From positions 83,879-98,535 of the forward strand of contig NZ_GG695979.1 of the NCBI RefSeq assembly GCF_000159955.1: a stretch of DNA of 14,657 nt. Reading direction: 5' to 3'. A program made the translations under genes and the position numbers. The notes below the pieces were generated by a model. The model made no database searches. It saw only the letters and a program-made list of their open reading frames with translations, and had not been told where the DNA came from. Position 1 is the first letter of the stretch. Every line of letters starts with the position of its first letter. Below, piece after piece: positions 7,821 through 14,657 of this stretch. Source of the DNA: Paenibacillus sp. oral taxon 786 str. D14 (lineage in GTDB: Bacteria; Bacillota; Bacilli; Paenibacillales; Paenibacillaceae).

Positions 7821-9458
7821 TTAAGAGGCGATTCCCGCAGCTAAAATTTGGTTCAGCTGTTCTTGGAATGCCGGAACTCCGACGCGCCGAACGAAATCAT
7901 GGAAGGATTCGGACGCATTGCGATTCGTTTTATAGAATAATAGCAACTGCTCGAGAACATATGCCACTTGGTCGCCTTTGACGCGGCCTTTAAGCGCTTG
8001 GTTAAACTGGGCATGCGGCCCGTTTGCTCCACCGCCTAATGTACCGCCTACGGCAATATCAAATGCATCCACCATACCTTCCGGCGTCTTGATCAGAGAG
8101 CCCTGCAAGCCGATATCGGCAATATGCTTATGGCCGCAGGCATTTGGGCAACCGATAAAGTGGATGCGAACCTTCTCGTCCAGTTCGACATGCTGGTCCA
8201 GGTATTCTGCAACTTCAGCGGCACGGCGTTTCGTTTCAACGATGGCCAAGTTGCAAAATTCATTGCCTGTGCAGGAAACGGTCCGGCTCATAAAATGCTT
8301 CGGAAACGGAGTTAACCGCTGAAGAACTGGCGCTTTGAGCGCTTCTTCCACCTTGTCGTCCGGAATGCCGCTGATCAAAATATTTTGCGACATTGTGGTG
8401 CGGATTTTGCCTTCGCCGTATTGGTCAGCTACATCGGCCAGTTGCTCCAGTTCATCGGCGTTTAACCGGCCAACCGGTACATTAAGGCCGATATAATTGA
8501 GGCCTTCCTGTTTCTGCGGGTGCACCCCGTCGAAATAGGCGGCTTGCCAGCCGACGGTTTTATCTTCCCCGCGCGACTCCAGCTCACCAACCAGCTCGAT
8601 CAGCTTCTCTTTAAATTTCTCCGGTCCCCAGTCGGCGACGAGGAATTTCAGGCGAGCGTGGTGGCGTTTCTCCCGGTAGCCGTAATCGCGGAAAATCGTG
8701 GTGACTCCAATCGCAACCTTCAGCACTTCCTCCGGTCTGACGAAAATATCCAGCGGTTTCGCTAAATGCGGCTTCGCGGATAAACCGCCGCCTACCATGA
8801 CATGGAACCCGATGGTCTCTTTTCCGTCGATCACCTTGACCGCTGGTGTAAAGGCTAAATCGTTGATTTCCGCTTGCGCATTATTGTAGATGTTTGCGGA
8901 GATCGACATTTTATATTTTCTCGGCAGGTTGGAGAAGTCACGGTTTAGCAGGAAGAATCGGTTCACTTCCTCCACGATCTCCGTCGTATCGATTAATTCA
9001 TCCTTGTCGATCCCGGCGAGCGGATTCCCTACGATGGTACGCGGGCAGTCACCGCAGGCTTCAAACGAATACAGACCAACCTTATCTAGACGCTCGAAAA
9101 TATCCGGCAAGTTCTCCACCCGCAGCCAGTGGAATTGAATGGCTTGACGTGTCGTCACGTCCACCAGGTTGCGGCCGTACAAGCGAGAAATTTCCGCCAG
9201 CGCACGTGCTTGCTTCGTGGTCATAATACCGGTATTGATGCGCACGCGCATCATGAAGTGACCATCCTTTGGTTTTTGCTGATATACGCCGGCCCATTTG
9301 AAACGATCCATATCGTCAGCTGGAATCGAGTCGTAGCCTTTCACCGCGTACTCCTCAATAATCGTGCGGATGACGTCCAGCCCGTCTTTTTCCAATTTGA
9401 CGAACTCGAATTTGTTTAATTTCTCCGGCTCTTTGGTCCATATCGGTTCATAAGCCAT
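7821..9458 (-). CDS. Ferredoxin-type nitrite/sulfite reductase (siroheme, 4Fe-4S)
   Basis: This cytoplasmic enzyme reduces nitrite to ammonium or sulfite to sulfide in one six-electron step at a siroheme coupled to a 4Fe-4S cluster. The cluster and siroheme ligands are visible as Cys396 and Cys402 (CTGNEFC) and Cys437 and Cys441 (GCPNACGH), the standard family spacing. Two ferredoxin-like half-domains (about residues 60-125 and 300-365) and two siroheme-domain repeats are present. The 545-residue length fits the ferredoxin-dependent NirA/Sir family, not the larger NADH-dependent NirB. The ATG is preceded at good distance by GGGAGGT. The gene stands alone, convergent with uvrA, with no siroheme-synthesis or transport gene beside it to separate nitrite from sulfite use. 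No S-box riboswitch was seen upstream. The family call is firm and the substrate is open. Confidence 0.93.
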   Translation of the reverse strand: MAYEPIWTKEPEKLNKFEFVKLEKDGLDVIRTIIEEYAVKGYDSIPADDMDRFKWAGVYQQKPKDGHFMMRVRINTGIMTTKQARALAEISRLYGRNLVDVTTRQAIQFHWLRVENLPDIFERLDKVGLYSFEACGDCPRTIVGNPLAGIDKDELIDTTEIVEEVNRFFLLNRDFSNLPRKYKMSISANIYNNAQAEINDLAFTPAVKVIDGKETIGFHVMVGGGLSAKPHLAKPLDIFVRPEEVLKVAIGVTTIFRDYGYREKRHHARLKFLVADWGPEKFKEKLIELVGELESRGEDKTVGWQAAYFDGVHPQKQEGLNYIGLNVPVGRLNADELEQLADVADQYGEGKIRTTMSQNILISGIPDDKVEEALKAPVLQRLTPFPKHFMSRTVSCTGNEFCNLAIVETKRRAAEVAEYLDQHVELDEKVRIHFIGCPNACGHKHIADIGLQGSLIKTPEGMVDAFDIAVGGTLGGGANGPHAQFNQALKGRVKGDQVAYVLEQLLLFYKTNRNASESFHDFVRRVGVPAFQEQLNQILAAGIAS

Positions 9459-9812
9459 GCGATAACCTCCCTATGTTACGTTTGGGTAAAGAATCCTCAA
9501 TGGATCCCGTTCATTAATTCCGACAATAAAACTATGAATAAGGTTATTTTTCATGGTACCATAGAAGCCTGAGAGCGTAAATAAAGTAAGGGGGCTTTCG
9601 GGCATAAAACTTCCTTATGAACAACTAAAGATCTGGTGATAATGTATTTGTCAATGATATCCTGCATAAAATAAAGCTTAAATCCGGCAACAAACACGTA
9701 AATTCAGCGAAAACTTTGACAAAATCTTGTCTTTCCTCTTGCATCCGAACCAGAGGGAAGATAACATAGAAGAAGAGTTGTGATTTCGTGGATTTCAAGA
9801 GGAGGTTTCGCG
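9459..9812. other. Divergent intergenic region between the reductase gene and a small membrane-protein gene
   Basis: This gap holds upstream sequence for both genes but no ORF or known riboswitch that I recognise. Visible items: a 10-base palindrome ATGGTACCAT (9553-9562) about 95 bases before the reductase start; a shorter palindrome AATAA-GG-TTATT just beside it (near 9538); and a hairpin on the plus-strand transcript, GCCTGAGAGC (9567-9576) with GCTTTCGGGC (9594-9603), ten pairs including two G-U. Possible minus-strand promoter parts (TTTACG, 17 bases, TACCAT) are weak. A perfect TTGACA at 9716-9721 has no good -10 box behind it. Confidence 0.5.
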
Positions 9813-10028
9813 ATGTTGCTCCAGGCAGCGGAAGAAACAGCAAAAACAACGAATTTTAACGGGTTCGATATTTTTATGATTTTGTTTACGATTGTGATTT
9901 TTATTGGCGTGATCCGCCTGTTGAGAGAGCGTCCGAAAAAGAACCTGTTCGCGATCGCTTTCGGGATTATCAGCTTGCTGGTCTTTTTGGCATCGGATGC
10001 GATCATGATTAAGACCTGGTTTAGCTAA
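9813..10028 (+). CDS. Small two-helix membrane protein, DUF2759-like
   Basis: The product has 71 residues. A short polar N-terminus (LLQAAEETAKTTNF) is followed by a hydrophobic segment (about residues 18-37), a basic connector RLLRERPKKN, and a second hydrophobic segment (about 47-67). The basic loop between the helices suggests both ends face outward. The ATG at 9813 is chosen because a perfect AAGAGGAGGT ends six bases before it; an upstream in-frame GTG (9780) would read through that ribosome site. I associate the pattern with the DUF2759 family of Bacillales, whose function is unknown to me; the match is from memory. It is a single-gene unit with its own terminator. Confidence 0.75.
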   Translation: MLLQAAEETAKTTNFNGFDIFMILFTIVIFIGVIRLLRERPKKNLFAIAFGIISLLVFLASDAIMIKTWFS

Positions 10029-10071
10029 GCCAAGGCGAGCGATACATATTTCATTATGTGAAATAAGCCAA

Positions 10072-10108
10072 GGCACTTTATTCTTGATAAAGGAGTAAGG
10101 TGTCTTTT
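10072..10108 (+). terminator. Terminator of the small membrane-protein gene
   Basis: GGCACTTTATTC (10072-10083) pairs over all twelve positions, with G-U pairs allowed, to GAGTAAGGTGTC (10093-10104) across a nine-base loop. TTTTCATTTT follows. It lies 44 bases after the stop codon. Confidence 0.75.
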
Positions 10109-10133
10109 CATTTTACAGGATCTGGATTATAAT
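10105..10133 (+). promoter_or_regulatory. Candidate promoter for the SLH surface-protein operon
   Basis: TTTTCA (10105-10110) and a perfect TATAAT (10128-10133) are 17 bases apart. The -35 box lies within the T tract of the preceding terminator. Transcription would begin near 10140, only a few bases before another terminator hairpin, so this may be an attenuated promoter. Confidence 0.5.
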
Positions 10134-10139
10134 AAGGCC

Positions 10140-10186
10140 AGGTGAAGCACACCTTGACATCTTTTAGATGGCGAGGTGTGTTTTTT
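10140..10186 (+). terminator. Promoter-proximal terminator (possible attenuator) before the SLH gene
   Basis: CACACCT (10148-10154) pairs with AGGTGTG (10174-10180), and CATCT pairs with AGATG inside it, with a short T-rich loop. Six T follow at 10181-10186. Directly upstream, AGGTG (10140-10144) could pair instead with CACCT (10150-10154), and the two folds exclude each other. With a transcription start predicted near 10140, most transcripts would be about 45 bases unless the terminator is avoided. It could also simply be a second terminator. Confidence 0.7.
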
Positions 10187-10244
10187 ATTTGCAACAAATG
10201 GATGATTTTATCAGAAAAGCAAGAACAAAGGAGGTATACAGCGA

Positions 10245-10262
10245 ATGGTAGCGAATAAGTGA
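10245..10262 (+). CDS. Five-codon leader ORF (MVANK) behind a perfect ribosome site
   Basis: AAAGGAGGT (10227-10235), the best ribosome site of this region, stands nine bases before an ATG that opens only M-V-A-N-K and a TGA. The SLH gene begins 57 bases after this stop. The mini-ORF could be a leader peptide that couples or tunes translation of the operon, or the remnant of a displaced gene start. No homology can be assessed at this size. Confidence 0.35.
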   Translation: MVANK

Positions 10263-10319
10263 AGATACATATTTTTCCTTTGCATGAAATCTAAAAAATT
10301 AGGCGTGGGAGTGATGAAA

Positions 10320-11540
10320 GTGAAAAAGATGCTGATGGTGTGGCTGGTTGGATTGTTGGTGATCAGCTTGATACCGGGTGAGCCTCACCTTCATGCTGCT
10401 GGCGGGTTCCCAGACGTTAAGCAGGGGCACTGGGCTAAAGTGGCGATTGATTCAGCCGTGGCCAAGGGATATTTCAAAGGCTATGCAGATGGAAACTTCA
10501 AGCCGAATGGAACAGTAACTCGAGCTGAATTTGCGGCCTTATTGGCGCGGGTAGCTAAAGCTGAGGAGTCAGAGGTGACGGGGCATTCGTTTTCGGATTT
10601 ATCGGGACACTGGAGTGAAGCGGAGGTCGAACGTGCGGTATCCCTTGGTTTTATTCAGCCGAGCGACTATCCGAACGGGTTTCAGCCGAATACGCCGATC
10701 ACCCGCTTTGAAATGGCCAAGTGGATGACGTCGGGACTGGCAGCCAACAATGATGACTTTAAGCAAGCGTTGGAGGACACCAAGACAACGGTAATCCCGG
10801 TGAGAGAATATTTTAAACCGGGGATTCCACAGTCGAAATCTTCGTACGTTGCCGTCGCGTTAGGGACAAAGCTGATGAGCGGGTATCCGGACGGCTCCTT
10901 TGGGTTGGATAAGAAAGCGACTCGCGCGGAGACAGCCATCATTCTGCAAAATTACGAGCAGGTAAGTAATAGAGAAGCGGGGAGTTTTCTAGGACTGAAG
11001 GAACTGAGACAAGTGGGCACGGAACGTACGAATCTGGAGACGATCAGCCCCTTCACAACAGGCAATACTTCGTTAAATGATGTTGTGGAAAAAACGCTCA
11101 CGTTTCGGAATAATGCAGGTAGTCTGAAGCTGCATCATTATATCGTTGTTGATACGGAAGACTTCAAGAATATCGACAGCATTTATGCTCCTTTGTTTGT
11201 AGATGAATCGGATTATAATAGTAGGCTTGACGAACCTGGGGTATATCGAGCATTCATTCATATTACAATTTACCCGAAAGCTCAGGATTTTAGCGTAGGA
11301 CACTACATGAACGGTGTTCGAGACGGCATTGTCGCTGGGAGTAGAATTCTTAATCAAAGTATTATGGATAAATACGGGTATCAAACTTTACCTCATATCG
11401 AGTCAAAAAAATTTTTTAAAGAGCATAACAACCCTAATGGGATTACATTATGGGTTGAGGTTTTTTTAGATTCATCTCGTGAATTAAGAGATAGTATAAA
11501 AACAGATGATGGTTCGTATGCGTCTCTGAGTAATAAATAA
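10320..11540 (+). CDS. Secreted SLH-domain cell-surface protein with an unrecognised C-terminal domain
   Basis: From the GTG at 10320 the protein has 406 residues. It starts M-K-K-M-L-M with a signal peptide of about 26 residues ending near HLHA. Three SLH repeats, which bind secondary cell-wall polymer, cover about 29-80, 90-140 and 172-215. Their core motifs are TRAE (67-70), TRFE (128-131) and TRAE (201-204). The remaining 190 residues (with stretches such as LHHYIVVDTEDF and AFIHITIYPKAQDF) form a domain I do not recognise. It contains no cysteine. GGGAG at 10307-10311 is eight bases from this GTG. The ATG at 10284 has no ribosome site, and the ATG at 10314 is only two bases away. The coding sequence is near 50% GC through the SLH part and drops to about 32% at the end. 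A large secreted-protein gene follows after 16 bases, so they form one operon. Confidence 0.88.
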   Translation: MKKMLMVWLVGLLVISLIPGEPHLHAAGGFPDVKQGHWAKVAIDSAVAKGYFKGYADGNFKPNGTVTRAEFAALLARVAKAEESEVTGHSFSDLSGHWSEAEVERAVSLGFIQPSDYPNGFQPNTPITRFEMAKWMTSGLAANNDDFKQALEDTKTTVIPVREYFKPGIPQSKSSYVAVALGTKLMSGYPDGSFGLDKKATRAETAIILQNYEQVSNREAGSFLGLKELRQVGTERTNLETISPFTTGNTSLNDVVEKTLTFRNNAGSLKLHHYIVVDTEDFKNIDSIYAPLFVDESDYNSRLDEPGVYRAFIHITIYPKAQDFSVGHYMNGVRDGIVAGSRILNQSIMDKYGYQTLPHIESKKFFKEHNNPNGITLWVEVFLDSSRELRDSIKTDDGSYASLSNK

Positions 11541-11556
11541 TAGGAGTGGCTGAATA

Positions 11557-14500
11557 TTGAAGAGGTGCTTAGCCATTTTACTTATATTTTTACTTATACT
11601 CTCCACATTTCCTAATCGATCAAAAGCAGCATTCTTAAATGGTTATCCTTCGGATAACATTGAAATAACTCCCAATGGACCTGCACAAATGCAGCAGATA
11701 AAAGTGTTAGTGAAGGGAAGTGACGTGGCTAGACCCAAAATTGTTTGGGTACAAACTGATACTGACATTTGGACTGCTACTTTTGATAATGGAACACGAG
11801 TTGAGACTGGAACTCATAGTAGTGGTCAATCTGCGGTACCTTTAAAGAAACGTACGGATTTCGAGTTGAACATGGGAGCATACGCTCCTGATTTAATGGA
11901 GGATAGCTTAAAAAATACATTTTCGAAAACGTACATAAAGGATTTGGAAATTGAAGATATGGAATGGAGAGAATCAAATAGTTATGAGCCCATCGGCTCT
12001 AAACCTGTATTTCACGCTGGAAGTACGACCGCTACAATTAAAGTTTCTACAGGATACCCATTAGATTATTCTGATAAATATAAATACGCAACCCGAGCGG
12101 ATGGGGCAGATAAGTTTATGGCGGAGTACTATATTCCTATGTTTGTAAATTACAAGGGATATGTACTGGAGAAGAAAAGGATGCGGGTATTGGAAAATGC
12201 CACATTGCAGGTGGGGCAGACGAAGGACATGAAGGCCGAGGTATCCACACAGGAGTATAATATGACGAATTGGATCGATAACTGGTACGATGTGACATTG
12301 GCTTCTGAGACAACTTGGTCTTCCGATAATCAGGCTGTAGCAACAGTTGATTCAAGAGGGAAAGTAACAGCAAAATCTGCCGGTACGGCGAAAATCACAG
12401 CCCAATGGAAAAAAGGACCTTACTGGTTATACGGATCAGCCACAATAACCGTAGGAACCGGTGGGGGAGGCACGCCGAATCCTACAGACCCTCCCCCTGG
12501 CGGCCAATGCACTCAACCAGCCCCAAGCGGCAATGTCATTGATGTTCCCTTAAATGATCCTGCAGTAAGCGCAGTTATTAAAGCAGATAGTCGGGGGGCT
12601 GAGCGATTTAATGTGTTGGATGGGATTCCGACTTCCGAAAGCCTTTATGGGAATGTCTTTGCCAAAAGCTACTTATCGAAAAATAAATTCGTTGAGATGG
12701 CCGGGAAATGTACCTTTGAGATTACGGTTAATCGTGAGTATACGTTAACGTGGGATCCAGGCAAAGAGGTGGAAGGGCCGGATGGCACAACCTATAAGGA
12801 GCCGGATCCGCAAACGGACACGGAAACCGTGACGAAATCGTACACGATTGAACGTCCATACTCTTTTTGGGTGATCGATAACCTGGAAGTGTATCAAATT
12901 AACGAGGCCGCATTGCTAAATTACGCTTTTGAAGGCAATGGCATTCGGATACGGCCTTCAGGGTACACGCCACCGACATATTCAACGGACCTTTCACATG
13001 GGTTTACGCCACCGGATCCGGAAAATCCGGTAGAAGCACCGCCGGGCAGTATGTCAGGAGGGGAGGAGAGACCTGATCCAAGCGGGGAGGATTTGAGTTC
13101 TTTTGCTGAGAGTGCCGTAGAAGATGTGAAAGTGAAGAATGACACCCTGATATTCAACGGAAACACCATTATGAATGGCGCTGAAACGAGCCGATCGGGA
13201 GCACGGCCGGGTCAGATCCCAGCAGCGCCGCAGATCAACGAAAACGTGCTGTACAGTCCAGGTCATGTGATCCCCACCAGCAAGACGAATAAGGCGGACC
13301 AACCTAGCGCTGGCACGATCTATTACGGGCTGATGAGCGGCAACATTAATGGCGGCTCCGACAAAAGCTATCCTATTTACGGGATCAACAGTGTGACCGT
13401 ACATACACCTGTAGTGATGTACCCCGGCGTCTCCGACGACAAGGCGCACAATCAGAAGACGACGCCGGCGGCGGGGCGTTCGGCGGTGATTTTGGACCGG
13501 CCGTTTACCGTCACGATGCCAAACAGCGGCCAGCATGCCAATTACCTGGGGTATGGCAACCGGGACTATTTGAAGTATATCGGCAGCAAGCAGGTTCGCT
13601 TCCCGTTTGATGTCTATGAGGGGGCGAAAGCGAGATTTTATCCGAAAAATACCTGGATTGAAGTCGACAAGGCTCGGGAGCAATTTGACTTCTACCTGCC
13701 CGTTTGGGTGGATGAAGGGTTCTATACCGTGGAATTCCGCACCATCGCGCATAATGCGCCGGCCGGAGCGACGGAGCAGACGAACGCCAACTTGAACCTC
13801 ACCCATCATATCGCTTATGGCACGGTGCCGGTTGACGTGATTGGGCGGGTGTTCGATCTTAAAGTGACGGATATCGCCGATTACAACTGGGAAAGTGTGT
13901 TTCGGACGGCTCCGGGAAGTCCGGTGCCCACAGGGGCCGTTTACTGGGTTGGGCTCAACGGAATTGATGGGGCGCCAAGAGGTAATACGCCGCAGTATAC
14001 GCTGCCGATCCGCCCCGGAAGCCATCCGCTGTACAAAAACGCGGTCATCAAAACGGGATACCACTTCAAGTTTGATCTGAAAACCAAAGGGAATATGTTC
14101 GGGCCTTTAGATCAAATTGTGATTACCCCCTCGTTTGATTTCATCGACGCCGTAAGCGGGAAGCGTCAGCCCGTCGATCTGTATTACCATACCGGGAACA
14201 GGAGTTACGTTCGGATTGGGTCAGCCCTGGATCAGGTGCAGCGCTACGTGATTCTGAATGATCGTCTGCGGAATGTGCCGATGGAAGAGTTGACGGATAC
14301 AGCGCTTTACAAATACGATCACGACTACACGTTTGACCAGATAGCCGGGATTGGTCGCAGCCAGTTCGTGCAGCGGTTTATCCAGAAGCAGTCGATGCAA
14401 AAAACACCCGTCGGCAGCTTTAGCCTGCTGCGGTTACCGGAGGGCGTCCGCACGCTGATCGGTCCGAAGACGGGAATTCCTGCGGGCGTTGATCCAGCTC

Positions 14501-14657
14501 GGGTTAATGCCGCAGTGCAACGATGGTATGGCGAATATAGCCTACCGGCTGAGCTTTACGCCGTCCCGGCGGGGACGAACGTAGCGGAGTATGGACGGAC
14601 GCATGGCGGGTTGACGGATCGGTCGGAGATCTTTTTGAAAAAAGGGTATATCGTGGT
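11557..14657 (+). CDS. Very large secreted protein with a BIG2 (Ig-like) domain, incomplete at the window edge
   Basis: One frame runs uninterrupted from a TTG at 11557 to the end of the window (1033 codons and two bases), and I checked it line by line. AGGAG at 11542-11546 lies ten bases before the TTG. The product opens with M-K-R-C and a strongly hydrophobic signal peptide ending near SKA. Residues about 25-212 are unrecognised. A BIG2 domain covers about 213-300, with the typical L-x-V-G-x-T, W-S-S-D-N-x-x-V-A-T-V and G-x-A-x-I-T elements. A Gly/Pro linker follows (300-318), then a long beta-rich region with a second Pro-rich linker (about 468-515). Only two cysteines occur in the mature part, Cys318 and Cys385. 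No SLH, LPXTG or lipobox anchor is seen in the visible part. It may belong to a Paenibacillus family I tentatively recall as DUF5704; this is a guess. GC rises from about 38% early to above 50% later. Confidence 0.85.
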   Translation, partial: MKRCLAILLIFLLILSTFPNRSKAAFLNGYPSDNIEITPNGPAQMQQIKVLVKGSDVARPKIVWVQTDTDIWTATFDNGTRVETGTHSSGQSAVPLKKRTDFELNMGAYAPDLMEDSLKNTFSKTYIKDLEIEDMEWRESNSYEPIGSKPVFHAGSTTATIKVSTGYPLDYSDKYKYATRADGADKFMAEYYIPMFVNYKGYVLEKKRMRVLENATLQVGQTKDMKAEVSTQEYNMTNWIDNWYDVTLASETTWSSDNQAVATVDSRGKVTAKSAGTAKITAQWKKGPYWLYGSATITVGTGGGGTPNPTDPPPGGQCTQPAPSGNVIDVPLNDPAVSAVIKADSRGAERFNVLDGIPTSESLYGNVFAKSYLSKNKFVEMAGKCTFEITVNREYTLTWDPGKEVEGPDGTTYKEPDPQTDTETVTKSYTIERPYSFWVIDNLEVYQINEAALLNYAFEGNGIRIRPSGYTPPTYSTDLSHGFTPPDPENPVEAPPGSMSGGEERPDPSGEDLSSFAESAVEDVKVKNDTLIFNGNTIMNGAETSRSGARPGQIPAAPQINENVLYSPGHVIPTSKTNKADQPSAGTIYYGLMSGNINGGSDKSYPIYGINSVTVHTPVVMYPGVSDDKAHNQKTTPAAGRSAVILDRPFTVTMPNSGQHANYLGYGNRDYLKYIGSKQVRFPFDVYEGAKARFYPKNTWIEVDKAREQFDFYLPVWVDEGFYTVEFRTIAHNAPAGATEQTNANLNLTHHIAYGTVPVDVIGRVFDLKVTDIADYNWESVFRTAPGSPVPTGAVYWVGLNGIDGAPRGNTPQYTLPIRPGSHPLYKNAVIKTGYHFKFDLKTKGNMFGPLDQIVITPSFDFIDAVSGKRQPVDLYYHTGNRSYVRIGSALDQVQRYVILNDRLRNVPMEELTDTALYKYDHDYTFDQIAGIGRSQFVQRFIQKQSMQKTPVGSFSLLRLPEGVRTLIGPKTGIPAGVDPARVNAAVQRWYGEYSLPAELYAVPAGTNVAEYGRTHGGLTDRSEIFLKKGYIV

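Noticed and set aside
9459..9620. S-box (SAM) or other sulfur riboswitch before the reductase gene
   Set aside because: None of the conserved S-box core sequences is present on the minus strand, and no terminator hairpin precedes the ribosome site.
9716..9744. Perfect TTGACA -35 box before the small membrane-protein gene
   Set aside because: The expected -10 position reads TTGCAT, and shifting the spacer by one base does not help, so no promoter is called.
10284..10319. ATG at 10284 as start of the SLH protein
   Set aside because: It has no ribosome site and would add a charged stretch before the signal peptide. The GTG at 10320 has GGGAG at eight bases and gives a standard signal peptide.
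13054..14064. Antisense ORF of 336 codons opposite the giant secreted-protein gene
   Set aside because: The plus-strand frame is continuous for more than 3 kb with a signal peptide and BIG2 domain. The antisense product is basic with no recognisable feature.

Overview
The window looks like chromosomal DNA of a Paenibacillus-type Firmicute. The reasons are mid-GC coding DNA with strong AGGAGG-type ribosome sites, a Bacillus-style MotA/MotB pair, uvrB and uvrA very close in sequence to Bacillales proteins, a small DUF2759-like membrane protein, and an S-layer-homology (SLH) surface protein. The genus is inferred from these features and was not tested by a search.

Layout. On the minus strand, positions 73-1787 carry a flagellar stator operon, motA then motB, with a 4-base overlap. 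A 261-base gap holds a good plus-strand promoter with a LexA-like operator over its start point. This drives uvrB (2049-4043). The 598 bases from uvrB to the likely uvrA start form a repeat-packed spacer: interleaved inverted repeats, at least four copies of a TAACGGAAC-headed unit (two in each orientation), three copies of a GTGATGrGAAGCCGrTTTT unit of which two form the ends of a 165-base element, and a CGGAGCG direct repeat. uvrA follows (probable TTG start at 4642, end 7521) with a perfect intrinsic terminator. A 143-base imperfect inverted-repeat element lies between uvrA and the convergent ferredoxin-type nitrite/sulfite reductase gene (7821-9458, minus). After a 354-base divergent gap comes a 71-residue two-helix membrane protein (9813-10028). 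Next is a short control region with a terminator, a promoter, a second terminator with a competing hairpin, and a five-codon ORF behind a perfect ribosome site. The right end is a surface-protein operon: an SLH-anchored secreted protein (10320-11540), then, 16 bases on, a very large secreted BIG2-containing protein whose gene (from a TTG at 11557) stays open to the end of the window. That last gene spans more than 3 kb.

How the genes work together. UvrA and UvrB are the damage-recognition half of nucleotide excision repair. They are separated here by a spacer, whereas in Bacillus subtilis they are adjacent. MotA/MotB form an ion-driven stator. The reductase supplies ammonium from nitrite or sulfide from sulfite. 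The SLH protein and its giant partner probably sit on the cell wall together. An AT-rich stretch (about 38% GC by hand count, 11041-12180) straddles the junction of these two genes, while their outer ends are much GC-richer, so the joined inner halves may be an exchangeable cassette.

Most worth following up: the surface operon and its composition step, the repeat units in the uvrB-uvrA spacer, the promoter/attenuator/mini-ORF leader before the SLH gene, and the methionine at the probable ion-selectivity position of MotB. No tRNA, rRNA, CRISPR array, insertion sequence or known riboswitch was recognised.
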